Shown here piece by piece: positions 1 through 9,208 of a DNA stretch of 64,000 nt; within the stretch, counting starts at the first letter, position 1; each line of letters opens with the position of its first letter. The notes under the pieces were generated by a model that was given only the letters and a program-made list of their open reading frames with translations, made no database searches and was not told the origin of the DNA. Both the position numbers and the translations under genes were made by a program. The DNA comes from Odoribacter sp. Z80 (GTDB lineage Bacteria > Bacteroidota > Bacteroidia > Bacteroidales > Marinifilaceae): positions 124,001-188,000 of the forward strand of contig NZ_QWEL01000001.1 of assembly GCF_009935865.1 (NCBI RefSeq), given 5' to 3'.

Positions 1-1196
1 GGGTTGTCCCAATAGCCTAACATGACAGAGTATCCCCGGGTGCAAAATTCTCCGGCAGTTCCGCGGGGGACAATGGCTCCCGTTTCCGGGTCGATGATTT
101 TTATCTCCACGTGGGGATGTACGGTGCCGACGGTTGTTACCCGGAGTTCGAGGGGATCGTCTGTGCAGCTTTCTGTCGAAACGGGAGAGGTTTCCGTCAT
201 GCCGTAGCACACGCAGATTTCTGTCATGTTCATCCGTGACTGCACTTTCCGCATGGTGTCAATGGGACAGGGGGCACCTGCCATGATGCCTGTCCGCAGA
301 GAACTCAGGTCAAAGCGGTCAAAGTCCGGCAGGTCCAGTTCTGCAATGAACATGGTGGGGACTCCATACAGGGAGGTGCATTTTTCCTGTTCGACTGTTT
401 CAAGGACTTTGTGCGGGTCGAAAGCTTCGCCGGAGATGACGATGCAGGCGCCGTGGGTGACGATGGCCATGTTGCCTAAAACCATCCCGAAACAATGGTA
501 AAAAGGTACGGGAAGGCATACCCGGTCTTGTTCGGTGTATTTCAGTCGTTCCCCGATGAAAAAGCCGTTGTTGAGGATGTTGTGGTGGGACAGTGTAGCT
601 CCTTTGGGATGCCCGGTGGTACCCGAAGTATATTGGATATTCACCGGGTCGTCAAATTGCAGGGAGGCTTCCCTTTCAGCGAGTTGTTGGTCGCTGATAT
701 TGTGACCGGATTGCAGAAAAGCTTCCCAGTCCTGTTCGATAATGACGGTTTGTTTCGGATAAGCACAGTCGGCTTTGAGTTGTTCCAGCATGCTTACGTA
801 GTCCGTTTTCCGGAAGTGGGAGGAGGCTATCAGAAGGTCGATACGGCTTTGTTCCAGGGCGTAGCGCAGTCCCGGCAACTTGTATCCGGGATTGATGTTT
901 ACCATGATGGCACCCATCAAAGCCGTCGCGTATTGCACTATGACCCATTCATATCGGTTCGGCGACCATATTCCTACCCGGTCGCCTCTTTTTATTCCCT
1001 GTGCCATCAAGGCTTTGGCCGCTTGTTCGCATTGGTTGAGAAATTCACTGTATGTGGCTCTGTAATTTTGATACGGAGAGACCAAGACCTCCCTTTGCGG
1101 AAAAACAGAGGCCATTCCTCGTAAATGCTGACCGATGGTTTCTCCTTTTAACGGAACATCCGAAGTTCCGTGGGCATAAGATAAATTTATTGACAT
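1..1196 (-). CDS. AMP-binding acyl-CoA synthetase (3' part missing)
   Basis: Acyl-CoA/fatty-acid ligase of the ANL superfamily, which adenylates a carboxylic acid and transfers it to CoA. The gene runs off the left edge, so only about the first 398 residues are visible. Reading from ATG at 1196 gives one open frame with the P-loop [11 protein letters not shown] near residue 188, the A5-type motif YGMTE near 332 and [15 protein letters not shown] near 383. The missing part would hold the hinge and the C-terminal lysine domain. N-terminal residues such as [10 protein letters not shown] and the order of motifs fit medium/long-chain acyl-CoA synthetases. Acid specificity cannot be read from sequence. 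It is separated from the upstream fumarase gene by a terminator and appears to be transcribed alone. Confidence 0.9.
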   Translation of the reverse strand, partial: MSINLSYAHGTSDVPLKGETIGQHLRGMASVFPQREVLVSPYQNYRATYSEFLNQCEQAAKALMAQGIKRGDRVGIWSPNRYEWVIVQYATALMGAIMVNINPGYKLPGLRYALEQSRIDLLIASSHFRKTDYVSMLEQLKADCAYPKQTVIIEQDWEAFLQSGHNISDQQLAEREASLQFDDPVNIQYTSGTTGHPKGATLSHHNILNNGFFIGERLKYTEQDRVCLPVPFYHCFGMVLGNMAIVTHGACIVISGEAFDPHKVLETVEQEKCTSLYGVPTMFIAELDLPDFDRFDLSSLRTGIMAGAPCPIDTMRKVQSRMNMTEICVCYGMTETSPVSTESCTDDPLELRVTTVGTVHPHVEIKIIDPETGAIVPRGTAGEFCTRGYSVMLGYWDN

Positions 1197-1350
1197 AATA
1201 TTTTATTATTGTAGTGTGTGTCCTGCAAAGAAAAGATATAAAAATGAAATAACAATAGTTATTTGCCAATAAATGAGATAATTACACAATTGTGGGAAAG
1301 ATGTGCAAAAAAAGGTGAGATTTTGCACAGGGATAGAATGGATGTGAAAG

Positions 1351-1387
1351 AAAAAGGTAAAAACCGTTGCGGTTTTTTACCTTTTAT
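1351..1387 (-). terminator. Rho-independent terminator after fumarase
   Basis: Inverted repeat with arms AAAGGTAAAAACCG and CGGTTTTTTACCTTT around a three-base loop. On the minus strand it is followed by a T-run. It lies just past the fumarase stop codon and before the acyl-CoA synthetase gene. Confidence 0.75.
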
Positions 1388-1412
1388 TTACAGATTGTCT
1401 GTCAGCCTTTGA

Positions 1413-3023
1413 TCAGTGTGCCCATTCGGCAAAGAAATCGTTGCCTTTGTCGTCTACAATGATAAAGGCGGGGAAATTTTCTACGCGGATTTTGCGTATG
1501 GCTTCCATGCCTAATTCTTCAAAAGCAACTACTTCAACGGATTTGATGCTGTTTTTAGCCAGGATGGCCGCAGGTCCGCCGATAGAGCCCAGATAAAAAC
1601 CGCCATGTTTCTTGCAGGCATCGGTAACAGCTTGTGAGCGGTTGCCTTTCGCTACCATAATCATGCTGCCTCCGTGGTCCTGGAACAAGTCTACGTAGGG
1701 GTCCATACGTCCGGCTGTCGTGGGGCCGAAACTACCGGAAGCCATGCCTTGCGGCGTTTTTGCCGGTCCGGCGTAATATATCGGATGGTTTTTGAAATAT
1801 TCCGGCATGGGTTTGCCTTCATCCAACATCTGTTTGATTTTGGCATGTGCAATGTCCCGGGCAACAATTAATGTTCCGGACAGATTCAGACGGGTTTTTA
1901 CCGGATGTTTTTTCAGTTCTTTCAGTACGTTTTCCATGGGTTGGTCCAGGTCGATATTTACGGCCGGAGCGAGGGCAGGAGTTTCCGCCGGCAGAAAACG
2001 GGCCGGGTTTTTCTCCAATTGTTCCAGGAATATACCTTCTTCCGTGATTTTGGCTTTGATGTTACGGTCGGCACTACAGCTAACACCGATACCTACCGGA
2101 CAAGAGGCTGCATGGCGCGGAAGCCGGATGACGCGAACATCGTGTACCCAGTATTTTCCTCCGAACTGGGCGCCGATACCTTTTTCCCGGCATATTTTCA
2201 GAATTTTTTCTTCCCATTCAAAGTCCCGGAATGCCCGTCCGCCTTCGTTACCTGAGGTGGGCAGGTGGTCGTAATACCCGGCAGAGGCTTTTTTTACCGT
2301 TGTCAGGTTGGCTTCGGCGGAAGTACCTCCGATCACTACGGCTAAATGGTAGGGAGGGCAGGCCGAAGTACCCAAATCCAGTACTTTCTGGGAGATGAAT
2401 TTTGTCAGGGTTTCTTCGTTCAGCAGGGCTTTGGTTTGCTGATAAAGGAAGGTTTTGTTGGCTGATCCGCCTCCTTTGGTGATGAACAGGAATTCATATT
2501 TATTGCCTTGTGTGGCATACAGGTCGATCTGGGCAGGCAGGTTGCAGCCACTGTTTTTTTCTTCGGTCATTGTAAACGGAACAACCTGGGAATAGCGTAG
2601 GTTGCGGTCGCGGTAAGTTTCGAAAACCCCTTTGCTGATAGCTTCTGCATCATTACAACCGGTCCATACGTTTTCTCCTTTTTTACCGATGCAGATTGCT
2701 GTTCCGGTATCCTGGCAGGTCGGAAGCTCTCCTTCGGCAGAAACCACCTGGTTCATGAGCATGGTGTGGGCAACAAATTTGTCGTTATCGCTGGCTTCCG
2801 GGTCTTTCAGAATATCCGCTAATTTTTGTAAATGTGAAGCGCGCAGGTAAAAGGAGACGTCGGTATAAGCCTCACGAGCCAATAATTCCAGGCCTTCTTT
2901 TTCAATTTTTAAAATTTTGCGTCCCTCACATTCAATGGTTTTTACGTAGTCTTTGGTGAGAAGACGGTATTCCGTTGTATCTTTTTCGATAGGAAACGGT
3001 TCCTGATACTTAAATTCTGCCAT
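1413..3023 (-). CDS. Class I (iron-sulfur) fumarate hydratase
   Basis: Class I fumarase interconverts fumarate and malate in the TCA cycle or the reductive succinate branch, using a [4Fe-4S] cluster. The protein is 536 residues, full length for the single-chain form. Three cysteines have the spacing known for cluster ligands in this family: C103 (in TCQDTGTA), C222 (in ACPPYH) and C316 (in GIGVSC), which are 119 and 94 residues apart. I start at ATG 3023 ([10 protein letters not shown]) because it matches the family N-terminus. The reading frame stays open 24 codons further upstream without recognisable sequence. The gene is transcribed alone, divergent from the M48 protease gene, and closed by the hairpin at 1351-1387. 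Oxygen-sensitive class I enzymes suit an anaerobe. Confidence 0.95.
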   Translation of the reverse strand: MAEFKYQEPFPIEKDTTEYRLLTKDYVKTIECEGRKILKIEKEGLELLAREAYTDVSFYLRASHLQKLADILKDPEASDNDKFVAHTMLMNQVVSAEGELPTCQDTGTAICIGKKGENVWTGCNDAEAISKGVFETYRDRNLRYSQVVPFTMTEEKNSGCNLPAQIDLYATQGNKYEFLFITKGGGSANKTFLYQQTKALLNEETLTKFISQKVLDLGTSACPPYHLAVVIGGTSAEANLTTVKKASAGYYDHLPTSGNEGGRAFRDFEWEEKILKICREKGIGAQFGGKYWVHDVRVIRLPRHAASCPVGIGVSCSADRNIKAKITEEGIFLEQLEKNPARFLPAETPALAPAVNIDLDQPMENVLKELKKHPVKTRLNLSGTLIVARDIAHAKIKQMLDEGKPMPEYFKNHPIYYAGPAKTPQGMASGSFGPTTAGRMDPYVDLFQDHGGSMIMVAKGNRSQAVTDACKKHGGFYLGSIGGPAAILAKNSIKSVEVVAFEELGMEAIRKIRVENFPAFIIVDDKGNDFFAEWAH

Positions 3024-3197
3024 AGTTTTATTGATTAAAAGTTTAAAATACATAGTATGGCTCCCTTTCCAGGAGTGTAAGGAAATATCCCGCAACGAAA
3101 TTAAAATTAATAAATGAAACGTCGAAACTTTTACAGAAATTTTTCTTTAATCATAGGGGCAAATGGAAAGAAAATATAAAAAAAGAAGGGAATTTAT

Positions 3198-3205
3198 TAT
3201 TTTTG
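3198..3205 (+). promoter_or_regulatory. Bacteroidota -7 promoter element
   Basis: TATTTTTG matches the TAnnTTTG -7 consensus 24 bp before the start codon of the M48 protease gene. No clear -33 element is seen. Confidence 0.5.
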
Positions 3206-3229
3206 TGAAGATAATATGAAAACGGAAAT

Positions 3230-4462
3230 ATGAATAGCGTGATTTTTATTGTGATGGTTGTGGTCGTATGTGCGGATTTTGTGTTTGAGCGGGTATTGGA
3301 TTGGCTGAATGTGCGGGCGATGTCGCCGGTTTTGCCTTCTGCTCTGTCCGGTATATATGATGAAAAAGAATACGGGCGGTTTCAGAATTATAAACGGGAG
3401 AATGACCGGTTGGGCTTACTTAGTGGCTCCGTATCTTTTTTGGTACTGTTGCTTTTTTTGTCTTTGGGAGGGTTCGGTTGGTGGAATAGGGTTGTGGTTT
3501 CCTATACCGAAAACACAATAGCGCAAACCTTAGGATTTATGTTGGGGGTGTCACTGGTTTCCGGAATAATCAGTTTCCCTTTTGATTGGTATGCGACCTT
3601 TCACATAGAAGAAAAATATGGTTTTAATAAAATGACCGTCAGGACTTATCTGTCGGATATGGTAAAAAATATGGTTTTATCGGTTTTGCTCGGGGGAGTG
3701 TTGCTGGCTGTGTTGGTGTGGTTTTATGAGTGTTCCGGACCTTCTTTCTGGTGGTATGCCTGGATGTGTGTGACGGTGTTTTCCGTTTTTATGGCGATGT
3801 TTTATTCCCGGTTGATTGTTCCTCTTTTCAATAAGCAAACCCCATTGACAGAAGGATCGTTGAGGGATAAAATCCAGGCTTTTTCCCGGAAGGTAGGTTT
3901 TAAATTGGAAAATATATATGTGATGGACGGTTCTAAACGTTCTACGAAATCCAATGCTTATTTTACAGGTTTAGGCCCCCAAAAGCGGATAGTGTTGTAT
4001 GATACGCTCCTCCAGGACTTGACCGAGGAGGAGATTGTCGCTGTTTTGGCCCATGAGATAGGGCATTACCAAAAAAAGCATGCTTTACAGTTTATGGTGG
4101 CTTCCATTGTGCAGACCGGAATTATTTTATGGCTGTTTTCGTTTTTTGTAAATGCTCCGTCGCTATCTTTGGCATTGGGTGGAGACCGGGTTTATTTTCA
4201 ATTGGGGTTGATAGCTTTTTCGATTCTGTATACTCCCTTGAATATGGTGTTGGGATTGTTTATGAACAGGTGGTCCCGGAAAAATGAATACGAGGCGGAC
4301 CGTTTTGCTGTTGTAAACGGAATGGGAGAAGGGCTGGTTTCCGGATTAAAAAAAATTTCAGTCAAATCTTTAAGTAATCTGACTCCTCACCCCGTATATG
4401 AGCAGGTATATTATTCCCATCCTTCTCTATTGAAAAGAATAAAAGCGATTATGGAATTATAG
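3230..4462 (+). CDS. M48 family (Ste24/CAAX-type) membrane metalloprotease
   Basis: Integral membrane zinc endopeptidase of the Ste24/HtpX clan, 410 residues. The zinc motif HEIGH places H275 and H279 as ligands, and the third ligand is probably E355 in NEYEADRFAV. Several hydrophobic segments precede and separate these motifs, as in Ste24p: about residues 1-18, 60-105, 145-200 and 285-345. In bacteria this family is linked to membrane-protein quality control; no substrate can be assigned. A five-codon frame (ATG at 3216, TGA at 3231) overlaps the start codon in another frame, and it might reduce or couple initiation. The gene leads a likely three-gene run with cinA (28-bp gap) and a hydrolase. 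Confidence 0.9.
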   Translation: MNSVIFIVMVVVVCADFVFERVLDWLNVRAMSPVLPSALSGIYDEKEYGRFQNYKRENDRLGLLSGSVSFLVLLLFLSLGGFGWWNRVVVSYTENTIAQTLGFMLGVSLVSGIISFPFDWYATFHIEEKYGFNKMTVRTYLSDMVKNMVLSVLLGGVLLAVLVWFYECSGPSFWWYAWMCVTVFSVFMAMFYSRLIVPLFNKQTPLTEGSLRDKIQAFSRKVGFKLENIYVMDGSKRSTKSNAYFTGLGPQKRIVLYDTLLQDLTEEEIVAVLAHEIGHYQKKHALQFMVASIVQTGIILWLFSFFVNAPSLSLALGGDRVYFQLGLIAFSILYTPLNMVLGLFMNRWSRKNEYEADRFAVVNGMGEGLVSGLKKISVKSLSNLTPHPVYEQVYYSHPSLLKRIKAIMEL

Positions 4463-4490
4463 GATAATGTAACAATTATAAATCAGTGAT

Positions 4491-5726
4491 ATGAATGCAA
4501 TTATTATAACCATCGGAGATGAAATTCTGATGGGACAGATTTTGGACACCAATTCGCAATACATTGCGCGTAGATTGACGGAAATCGGGGTTGAAGTGAC
4601 GGAAGAACTGTCTATTCCGGATAAGAGGGAGGAAATTTATGAAACAGTGGACTATGCGATGCAGGAGGCGGATTTGATTTTTGTGACCGGCGGACTGGGA
4701 CCGACGAAAGATGATGTAACAAAGAAAGTACTGGCAGAGTATTTCGGTTCTCGTCTGGTGTTTAATCCCCAGGCGATGGAGTGGTTGGAGGAATTGCTTC
4801 GGAACCGGAATTTACCGATGAATGAAAATAACAAGTCGCAGGCTTTCTTACCGGACAATTGCCGTTTATTGCGTAATTTCAAGGGGACGGCTTCGGGAAT
4901 GTGGTTCGAAAGGGGGTGGAAATCTTTGATTTCTATGCCCGGGGTTCCGTTTGAGATGGAGCATCTGATGGATATGTACGTGGTTCCCGAATTGAAGGCG
5001 AAATATTCGCACCTGCAATTGGAATACCGGATGCTGAAAGTGTATGATGTGGCAGAATCGCAATTGGCCCATCATTTAGAGATGTGGGAAGACGCTTTGC
5101 CTGACGGTTTGAAATTGGCTTATCTGCCTTCTCCGGGAATGGTGAAATTACGGGTGACGGCAAAAGGAGAGGGTATAAAACAGTTGGAAGAAAGATATGA
5201 GAGTTTGAAAGAGGTATTAGCGGGTATGAGGTATACGGAGGGAGATGATGCTTTGGAAAAACAAATGGGGAAGGTATTGCGTAAGAAAGGAATGACCATA
5301 GCAACGGCAGAGAGTTGTACGGGCGGAGAAATTGCCCGTTTGATTACTTCCGTTCCGGGTAGTTCTGAGTATTTTAAAGGAACCGTGGTTGCTTATGCCA
5401 ATGACGTGAAAATCCGGGTGCTGGGAGTTGCTGCGGAAGACATAGAGAAAGAAGGCGCTGTGAGTGAGAAGGTCGTTTTACAGATGGCGGAGGGAGTCAG
5501 GAAGTTAATGCAGGCGAACTATGCCGTGTCTACGTCCGGGGTTGCCGGACCGGATGGAGGTACCCCGGAGAAACCGGTGGGGACAGTGTGGATAGGAATT
5601 GCTACACCGAAAAGGACCTTTGCGAGAAAGTTTGTATTTTCGTTTACGAGAGAGAGGAATATAGCCAAAGCTGCGGCAAAAGCACTCGAATTGTTAATGT
5701 TGGAAGTGGAAAATGTTGAGAAATGA
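4491..5726 (+). CDS. cinA: CinA: competence/damage-inducible protein, NMN deamidase domain
   Basis: Two-domain CinA of 411 residues. The N-terminal MoCF/COG1058 domain (about 1-170) has GDEILMG and the loop GGLGPTKDD. The C-terminal PncC-type nicotinamide-nucleotide amidase domain (about 250-410) has AESCTGGEIARL and GVAGPDGGTPEKPVGT. The C-terminal domain recycles NMN from NAD turnover, and the N-terminal domain is reported as an ADP-ribose pyrophosphatase in several species. Length and motifs are complete. It sits between an M48 protease gene and a hydrolase gene whose start codon overlaps its stop by four bases, so it is probably co-transcribed and translationally coupled. Confidence 0.95.
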   Translation: MNAIIITIGDEILMGQILDTNSQYIARRLTEIGVEVTEELSIPDKREEIYETVDYAMQEADLIFVTGGLGPTKDDVTKKVLAEYFGSRLVFNPQAMEWLEELLRNRNLPMNENNKSQAFLPDNCRLLRNFKGTASGMWFERGWKSLISMPGVPFEMEHLMDMYVVPELKAKYSHLQLEYRMLKVYDVAESQLAHHLEMWEDALPDGLKLAYLPSPGMVKLRVTAKGEGIKQLEERYESLKEVLAGMRYTEGDDALEKQMGKVLRKKGMTIATAESCTGGEIARLITSVPGSSEYFKGTVVAYANDVKIRVLGVAAEDIEKEGAVSEKVVLQMAEGVRKLMQANYAVSTSGVAGPDGGTPEKPVGTVWIGIATPKRTFARKFVFSFTRERNIAKAAAKALELLMLEVENVEK

Positions 5727-6718
5727 TGAGGAAGCGTTATATGATACCTTTCCTGTTTGTCCTGGTTTTGATGATTATATATTGGGCGGGTCCCAGATTG
5801 CCGGAGACGTCTCTGGGAACGGATTTGCCGGATATTCCGGCCGGCATAGGTGACCTGGAGCAATATGTGAAGGCAAAGGAGGCGGGCTATCCAGTTAAAC
5901 CGGGGAATGAAAGTGTGATTTTGTGGGGAGATAGCATCGGCCGGCCTACGCCGTTTGTATTGTTATACCTTCATGGTTTTTCGGCCGGTCATTTTGAAGG
6001 TTATCCCGTAACCCGTGATTTTGTTCAGGAATTTAAGGTAAATGCATATTTACCCCGTTTAGCCGGACACGGTTTGAGGGAGGACGAGCCTTTATTGGAA
6101 ATGACTCCTGAAAATCTTTATCGTTCTGCCCGGGAAGCCTTGGGAATTGCCTGTAAACTTGGGGAAAAGGTGATTTTAATGGGAACTTCTACCGGGTGTA
6201 CGCTGGCTTTGATGTTGGCAGCCGATTTTCCGGATTTGGTAGACGGACTGATTTTATATTCTCCGAATATTAAGATTAAAAATCCTTGGTCTCCTTTGTT
6301 GGGCGGTCCCTGGGGATTACAGATTACCCGGGTTGTACATGGAGGGAAATATGCTGTTTCCGACTCCGGAAACAGTGAGGACTGTAAGTATTGGTACTGC
6401 CGCTATCGTCTGGAAGCCCAGGTATATTTACAGCAATTGTTGAAAATGCGGATGAACCGCAAGGAATTTGAGAAGGTCCGGCAACCGGTTTTTCTGGGGT
6501 ATTACTACAAGGATAAAGAGCATCAGGACCAGACGATAGAGGTAAAGGCAGCTTTAAAGATGTTTGATGAGTTAGGTACTCCTGATGCATGGAAAGAGAA
6601 GGTGGCTTTTCCCGAAGCGGGAGTGCATGTCATTGCTTGTGGGCTGACTTCGAAGTCTGTGCCTGAAGTAGAAAAGGCTACTTTTGGATTTGCCCGGCGG
6701 GTCTTAAAAATGAAGTAG
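5723..6718 (+). CDS. Membrane-anchored alpha/beta hydrolase
   Basis: Alpha/beta-hydrolase fold protein of 331 residues with an N-terminal hydrophobic anchor (about residues 5-22). The oxyanion-side motif LYLHGFSAGH and the nucleophile elbow MGTSTGC (Ser156) are clear. A conserved His late in the chain (GVHVIACG) is probably the third triad member. The closest family type is the serine aminopeptidase/lysophospholipase-like S33 group, but substrate cannot be assigned. The start overlaps the cinA stop (ATGATGA), suggesting translational coupling. Confidence 0.8.
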   Translation: MMRKRYMIPFLFVLVLMIIYWAGPRLPETSLGTDLPDIPAGIGDLEQYVKAKEAGYPVKPGNESVILWGDSIGRPTPFVLLYLHGFSAGHFEGYPVTRDFVQEFKVNAYLPRLAGHGLREDEPLLEMTPENLYRSAREALGIACKLGEKVILMGTSTGCTLALMLAADFPDLVDGLILYSPNIKIKNPWSPLLGGPWGLQITRVVHGGKYAVSDSGNSEDCKYWYCRYRLEAQVYLQQLLKMRMNRKEFEKVRQPVFLGYYYKDKEHQDQTIEVKAALKMFDELGTPDAWKEKVAFPEAGVHVIACGLTSKSVPEVEKATFGFARRVLKMK

Positions 6719-6737
6719 TCAAAATATTTTACAAGAT

Positions 6738-6754
6738 TGTCTGTTTTTTTGACA
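6738..6754. promoter_or_regulatory. Candidate activator site, TGTC-N9-GACA dyad
   Basis: TGTC-N9-GACA dyad, centred at 6746, about 91 bp before the start predicted from the sigma-54-like element at 6811. The same dyad with the same spacing occurs twice in the ATPase/tolC divergent region. It is a candidate enhancer for the NtrC-type regulator encoded at 10557-11927. Confidence 0.6.
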
Positions 6755-6810
6755 GAACTTTTCCGGATGTGTGATGTGTAGTTTGTTGATTATTATTTAT
6801 TTATCTTTTT

Positions 6811-6825
6811 TGGCATGTTTGTTGT
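6811..6825 (+). promoter_or_regulatory. Candidate sigma-54 -24/-12 promoter for permease gene
   Basis: TGGCATGTTTGTTGT resembles the sigma-54 consensus TGGCAC-N5-TTGC. The -24 GG and the -12 G are separated by exactly 10 bp; the -12 dinucleotide is GT rather than GC. The predicted start is about 6837, giving a 58-nt leader. A weak TATCTTTT overlaps just upstream, so a housekeeping promoter is not excluded. Confidence 0.55.
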
Positions 6826-6894
6826 CCGAAAGGGAGGGGAAGTGGTGGGAAAACTTGTGAGGGGTTATTATAAATGGATAAATATTAAGTCAAG

Positions 6895-9198
6895 ATGAAC
6901 ATGTTTTTGTGGATATTCCGGGAGATTTTTTCGTTTAAAAATAAAGCGTTAGGCAGGATTATTTCTCTTGCTTTGGGAATGAGTATAGGTTTAGTGCTGT
7001 TTTCCTATAATAGTTATCAGTTGACTTATGATGATTTTCAGAAACAAGGGGATCGTATTTTTCGGGTAGGCCTTTTAGGGCGGATGAATGGAGAAGATTA
7101 TGAAAGTGCATATACGTTTGCTCCTTTGGCTGACGCCTTAAAACAGGATTTCCCGGAGGTGGAAGCAGCGACTTGTGTGAGGGTAGATTGGCAGAAAGAG
7201 ATGTTCAGGTATGAAGGGAATGAATTTCGTGAAGTAACTTTATATGCTGATACAGCTTTTTTTTCGTTTTTTTCCTGTTCTTTGGTCATGGGAGACCAAG
7301 CCGCGTTGATGGACAAAAATAATATTTTTATCTCTGAACGGATTGCTAAAAAAGTATTCGGAACTGAAGCGGCTATTGGAAAGCGGGTGTGGAGTGAAGG
7401 AAAAGAGTGGATTGTGGCGGGTATTTTGGCTGATTTGCCTGAAAATACCCATCTGTTTTATGAGGTAGTAAAATCTCTGGATGCTTTGAATAGGTACAAA
7501 GGGTGGGACGGTGGTACTTCCTACTATTGTTATGTACGCTTGACAGATCCTGTGGCAGCGGATAAAATTGAAGGTCATTCCCGGCAGTTTTTAGGCAAAT
7601 ATATTCATTGGGAGAACGAATTAGAGCTGCATTTACAGCCTTTAAAAAAGCTTTATTTGCTATATTCAGGAGAGAATGTGGTGGAGCGCATGGTGTTGTT
7701 GTCTGTATTGGCTTTGGTGATGCTGCTTGTTTCCGGATTGAATTATGTGCTTTTATCCATATCCTCTATTGGAAGGAGGACGAAATTAATAGGAATCCAT
7801 AAAGTGAACGGAGCTGCGGGTGAAGATCTTTTCCGGATGTTTATGGCGGAAACGGGTATCTTACTGACCATGGCTTTTGTATTGTCTGTTGTGATTATTC
7901 TTTTGTTCCGCACCTGGACGGAACAGGAGTTGGGTATTTCATTGGCTGATTTGCTGACTTGGCAGAATTTATGGGTGGCATTACTCATTTTGGGGGCAAT
8001 GTTCTTTTTTTCTGGCTTTTTCCCGGCCCGTCTTTTGGCTTCTATGTCGTTTATGCAGATAGAACATCGGATGACAGAAGGGGCGAGACGATGGAAAATT
8101 TTTTTGTTGGGCGGACAGTTTATGATGGTGGCTTTTTTGTTGGTTTTGTTGTGGATAGTTGTAGGACAGACAGGTATATTGCTGAACCAGGACCCCGGTT
8201 ATGACATTGAGCGGCTTTATTTTACCAGGGTGTTGGATAATCAGGACGTTTCTCCGGCTTTCCGACTGAAGGAAGAGTTGAATAAATTGCCTTTTGTGGA
8301 AGGAGTGGCTGTTGCTGAAAGTCTTCCGGCAGACGGATTGTCGGGCATCAGGGTGAAAAATAAGACAACAGATGAGGAAGTAGTCTCGGCTCGCTGGCTT
8401 ATCGTGGATGAGGAGTTTTTTGAAGTCATGCATATTCCGGTGAATGGAGAAAAAAGTATCTGGAAGAGCGGAACGGGTATTGTTGTCAATGAGAAATTGC
8501 TGAAACTTTTGCATAAGGAGGAAAATCCGGAAGATTATATATTTGCTGGTGAACTGGGTTATCTTCCTGTCGACGGAATATGCCGGGATTTTCAATTGGG
8601 AAGTTTGTACAATGAACAACTCCCCTTGTTGGTGAGCCGGATACAGAGAGATGAGTATTATGGCAGTTTGAATGTTATTTTCCGTTTGACCGTTGTTACC
8701 CCTGAAAATATCATGGCGGTGAAAAAAGTTCTGACAAATACGGTTAGTAAACAGTCGGCCGAATTGTTGAATTATGTGGATTATATGCAGGGAAATTATA
8801 GTTCTATATTTCAATTGCGCCGTTGGGTTTTGGGAATGGCCGGGGTGGTATTAGTCATCATTGTGCTGGGATTGATAGGATATACTTCGGATGAAGTGAA
8901 TCGTAAGGCCAAGGAAATTGCCATACGCAAGGTGAATGGTGCGAAGACCCGTGAGGTTATGGAGTTGTTGTTGCTGAAACTTGGCTGGATTGCTATGGGT
9001 GGGATTCCATGGGGATTGGCGGGTGCTTATTGGGTAGGTTGTCAGGTTTTGGAAGGATTTGTTGTCAAGTATTCTATGGACTGGTGGATTTTTGCCGGAA
9101 CTGTTTTATTCATTCTTGTGATAATGGTTGTCGTGGTTTATATCTGTGCTTATAAAGTTGCTGCTGCTAATCCGGTAAAAGCCTTACAAGCGGAGTAA
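6895..9198 (+). CDS. FtsX/MacB-type ABC transporter permease
   Basis: Permease of a MacB/FtsX-type ABC exporter, 767 residues in two similar halves. Each half has a transmembrane helix, a large periplasmic domain and a three-helix FtsX bundle. Predicted helices lie near residues 20-42, 262-285, 320-345, 360-385, 402-425, 648-668, 695-715 and 735-760. There is no ATP-binding domain. The matching ATPase, TolC channel and HlyD adaptor are encoded about 3-8 kb away, around the regulator and kinase genes, so this is probably the inner-membrane part of the same machine. It is convergent with the kinase gene (10-bp gap). Its upstream region holds a sigma-54-like promoter and a dyad shared with the ATPase/tolC region. 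Substrate is unknown. Confidence 0.9.
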   Translation: MNMFLWIFREIFSFKNKALGRIISLALGMSIGLVLFSYNSYQLTYDDFQKQGDRIFRVGLLGRMNGEDYESAYTFAPLADALKQDFPEVEAATCVRVDWQKEMFRYEGNEFREVTLYADTAFFSFFSCSLVMGDQAALMDKNNIFISERIAKKVFGTEAAIGKRVWSEGKEWIVAGILADLPENTHLFYEVVKSLDALNRYKGWDGGTSYYCYVRLTDPVAADKIEGHSRQFLGKYIHWENELELHLQPLKKLYLLYSGENVVERMVLLSVLALVMLLVSGLNYVLLSISSIGRRTKLIGIHKVNGAAGEDLFRMFMAETGILLTMAFVLSVVIILLFRTWTEQELGISLADLLTWQNLWVALLILGAMFFFSGFFPARLLASMSFMQIEHRMTEGARRWKIFLLGGQFMMVAFLLVLLWIVVGQTGILLNQDPGYDIERLYFTRVLDNQDVSPAFRLKEELNKLPFVEGVAVAESLPADGLSGIRVKNKTTDEEVVSARWLIVDEEFFEVMHIPVNGEKSIWKSGTGIVVNEKLLKLLHKEENPEDYIFAGELGYLPVDGICRDFQLGSLYNEQLPLLVSRIQRDEYYGSLNVIFRLTVVTPENIMAVKKVLTNTVSKQSAELLNYVDYMQGNYSSIFQLRRWVLGMAGVVLVIIVLGLIGYTSDEVNRKAKEIAIRKVNGAKTREVMELLLLKLGWIAMGGIPWGLAGAYWVGCQVLEGFVVKYSMDWWIFAGTVLFILVIMVVVVYICAYKVAAANPVKALQAE

Positions 9199-9208
9199 CA
9201 AAAAGAGG

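Noticed and set aside
676-948. 90-codon minus-strand frame at the left end
   Set aside because: It is a shifted frame of the acyl-CoA synthetase gene, which runs through the whole region to the window edge.
3216-3233. Five-codon leader frame before the M48 protease gene
   Set aside because: Too short to judge as a regulatory peptide; noted only as a possible effect on initiation.
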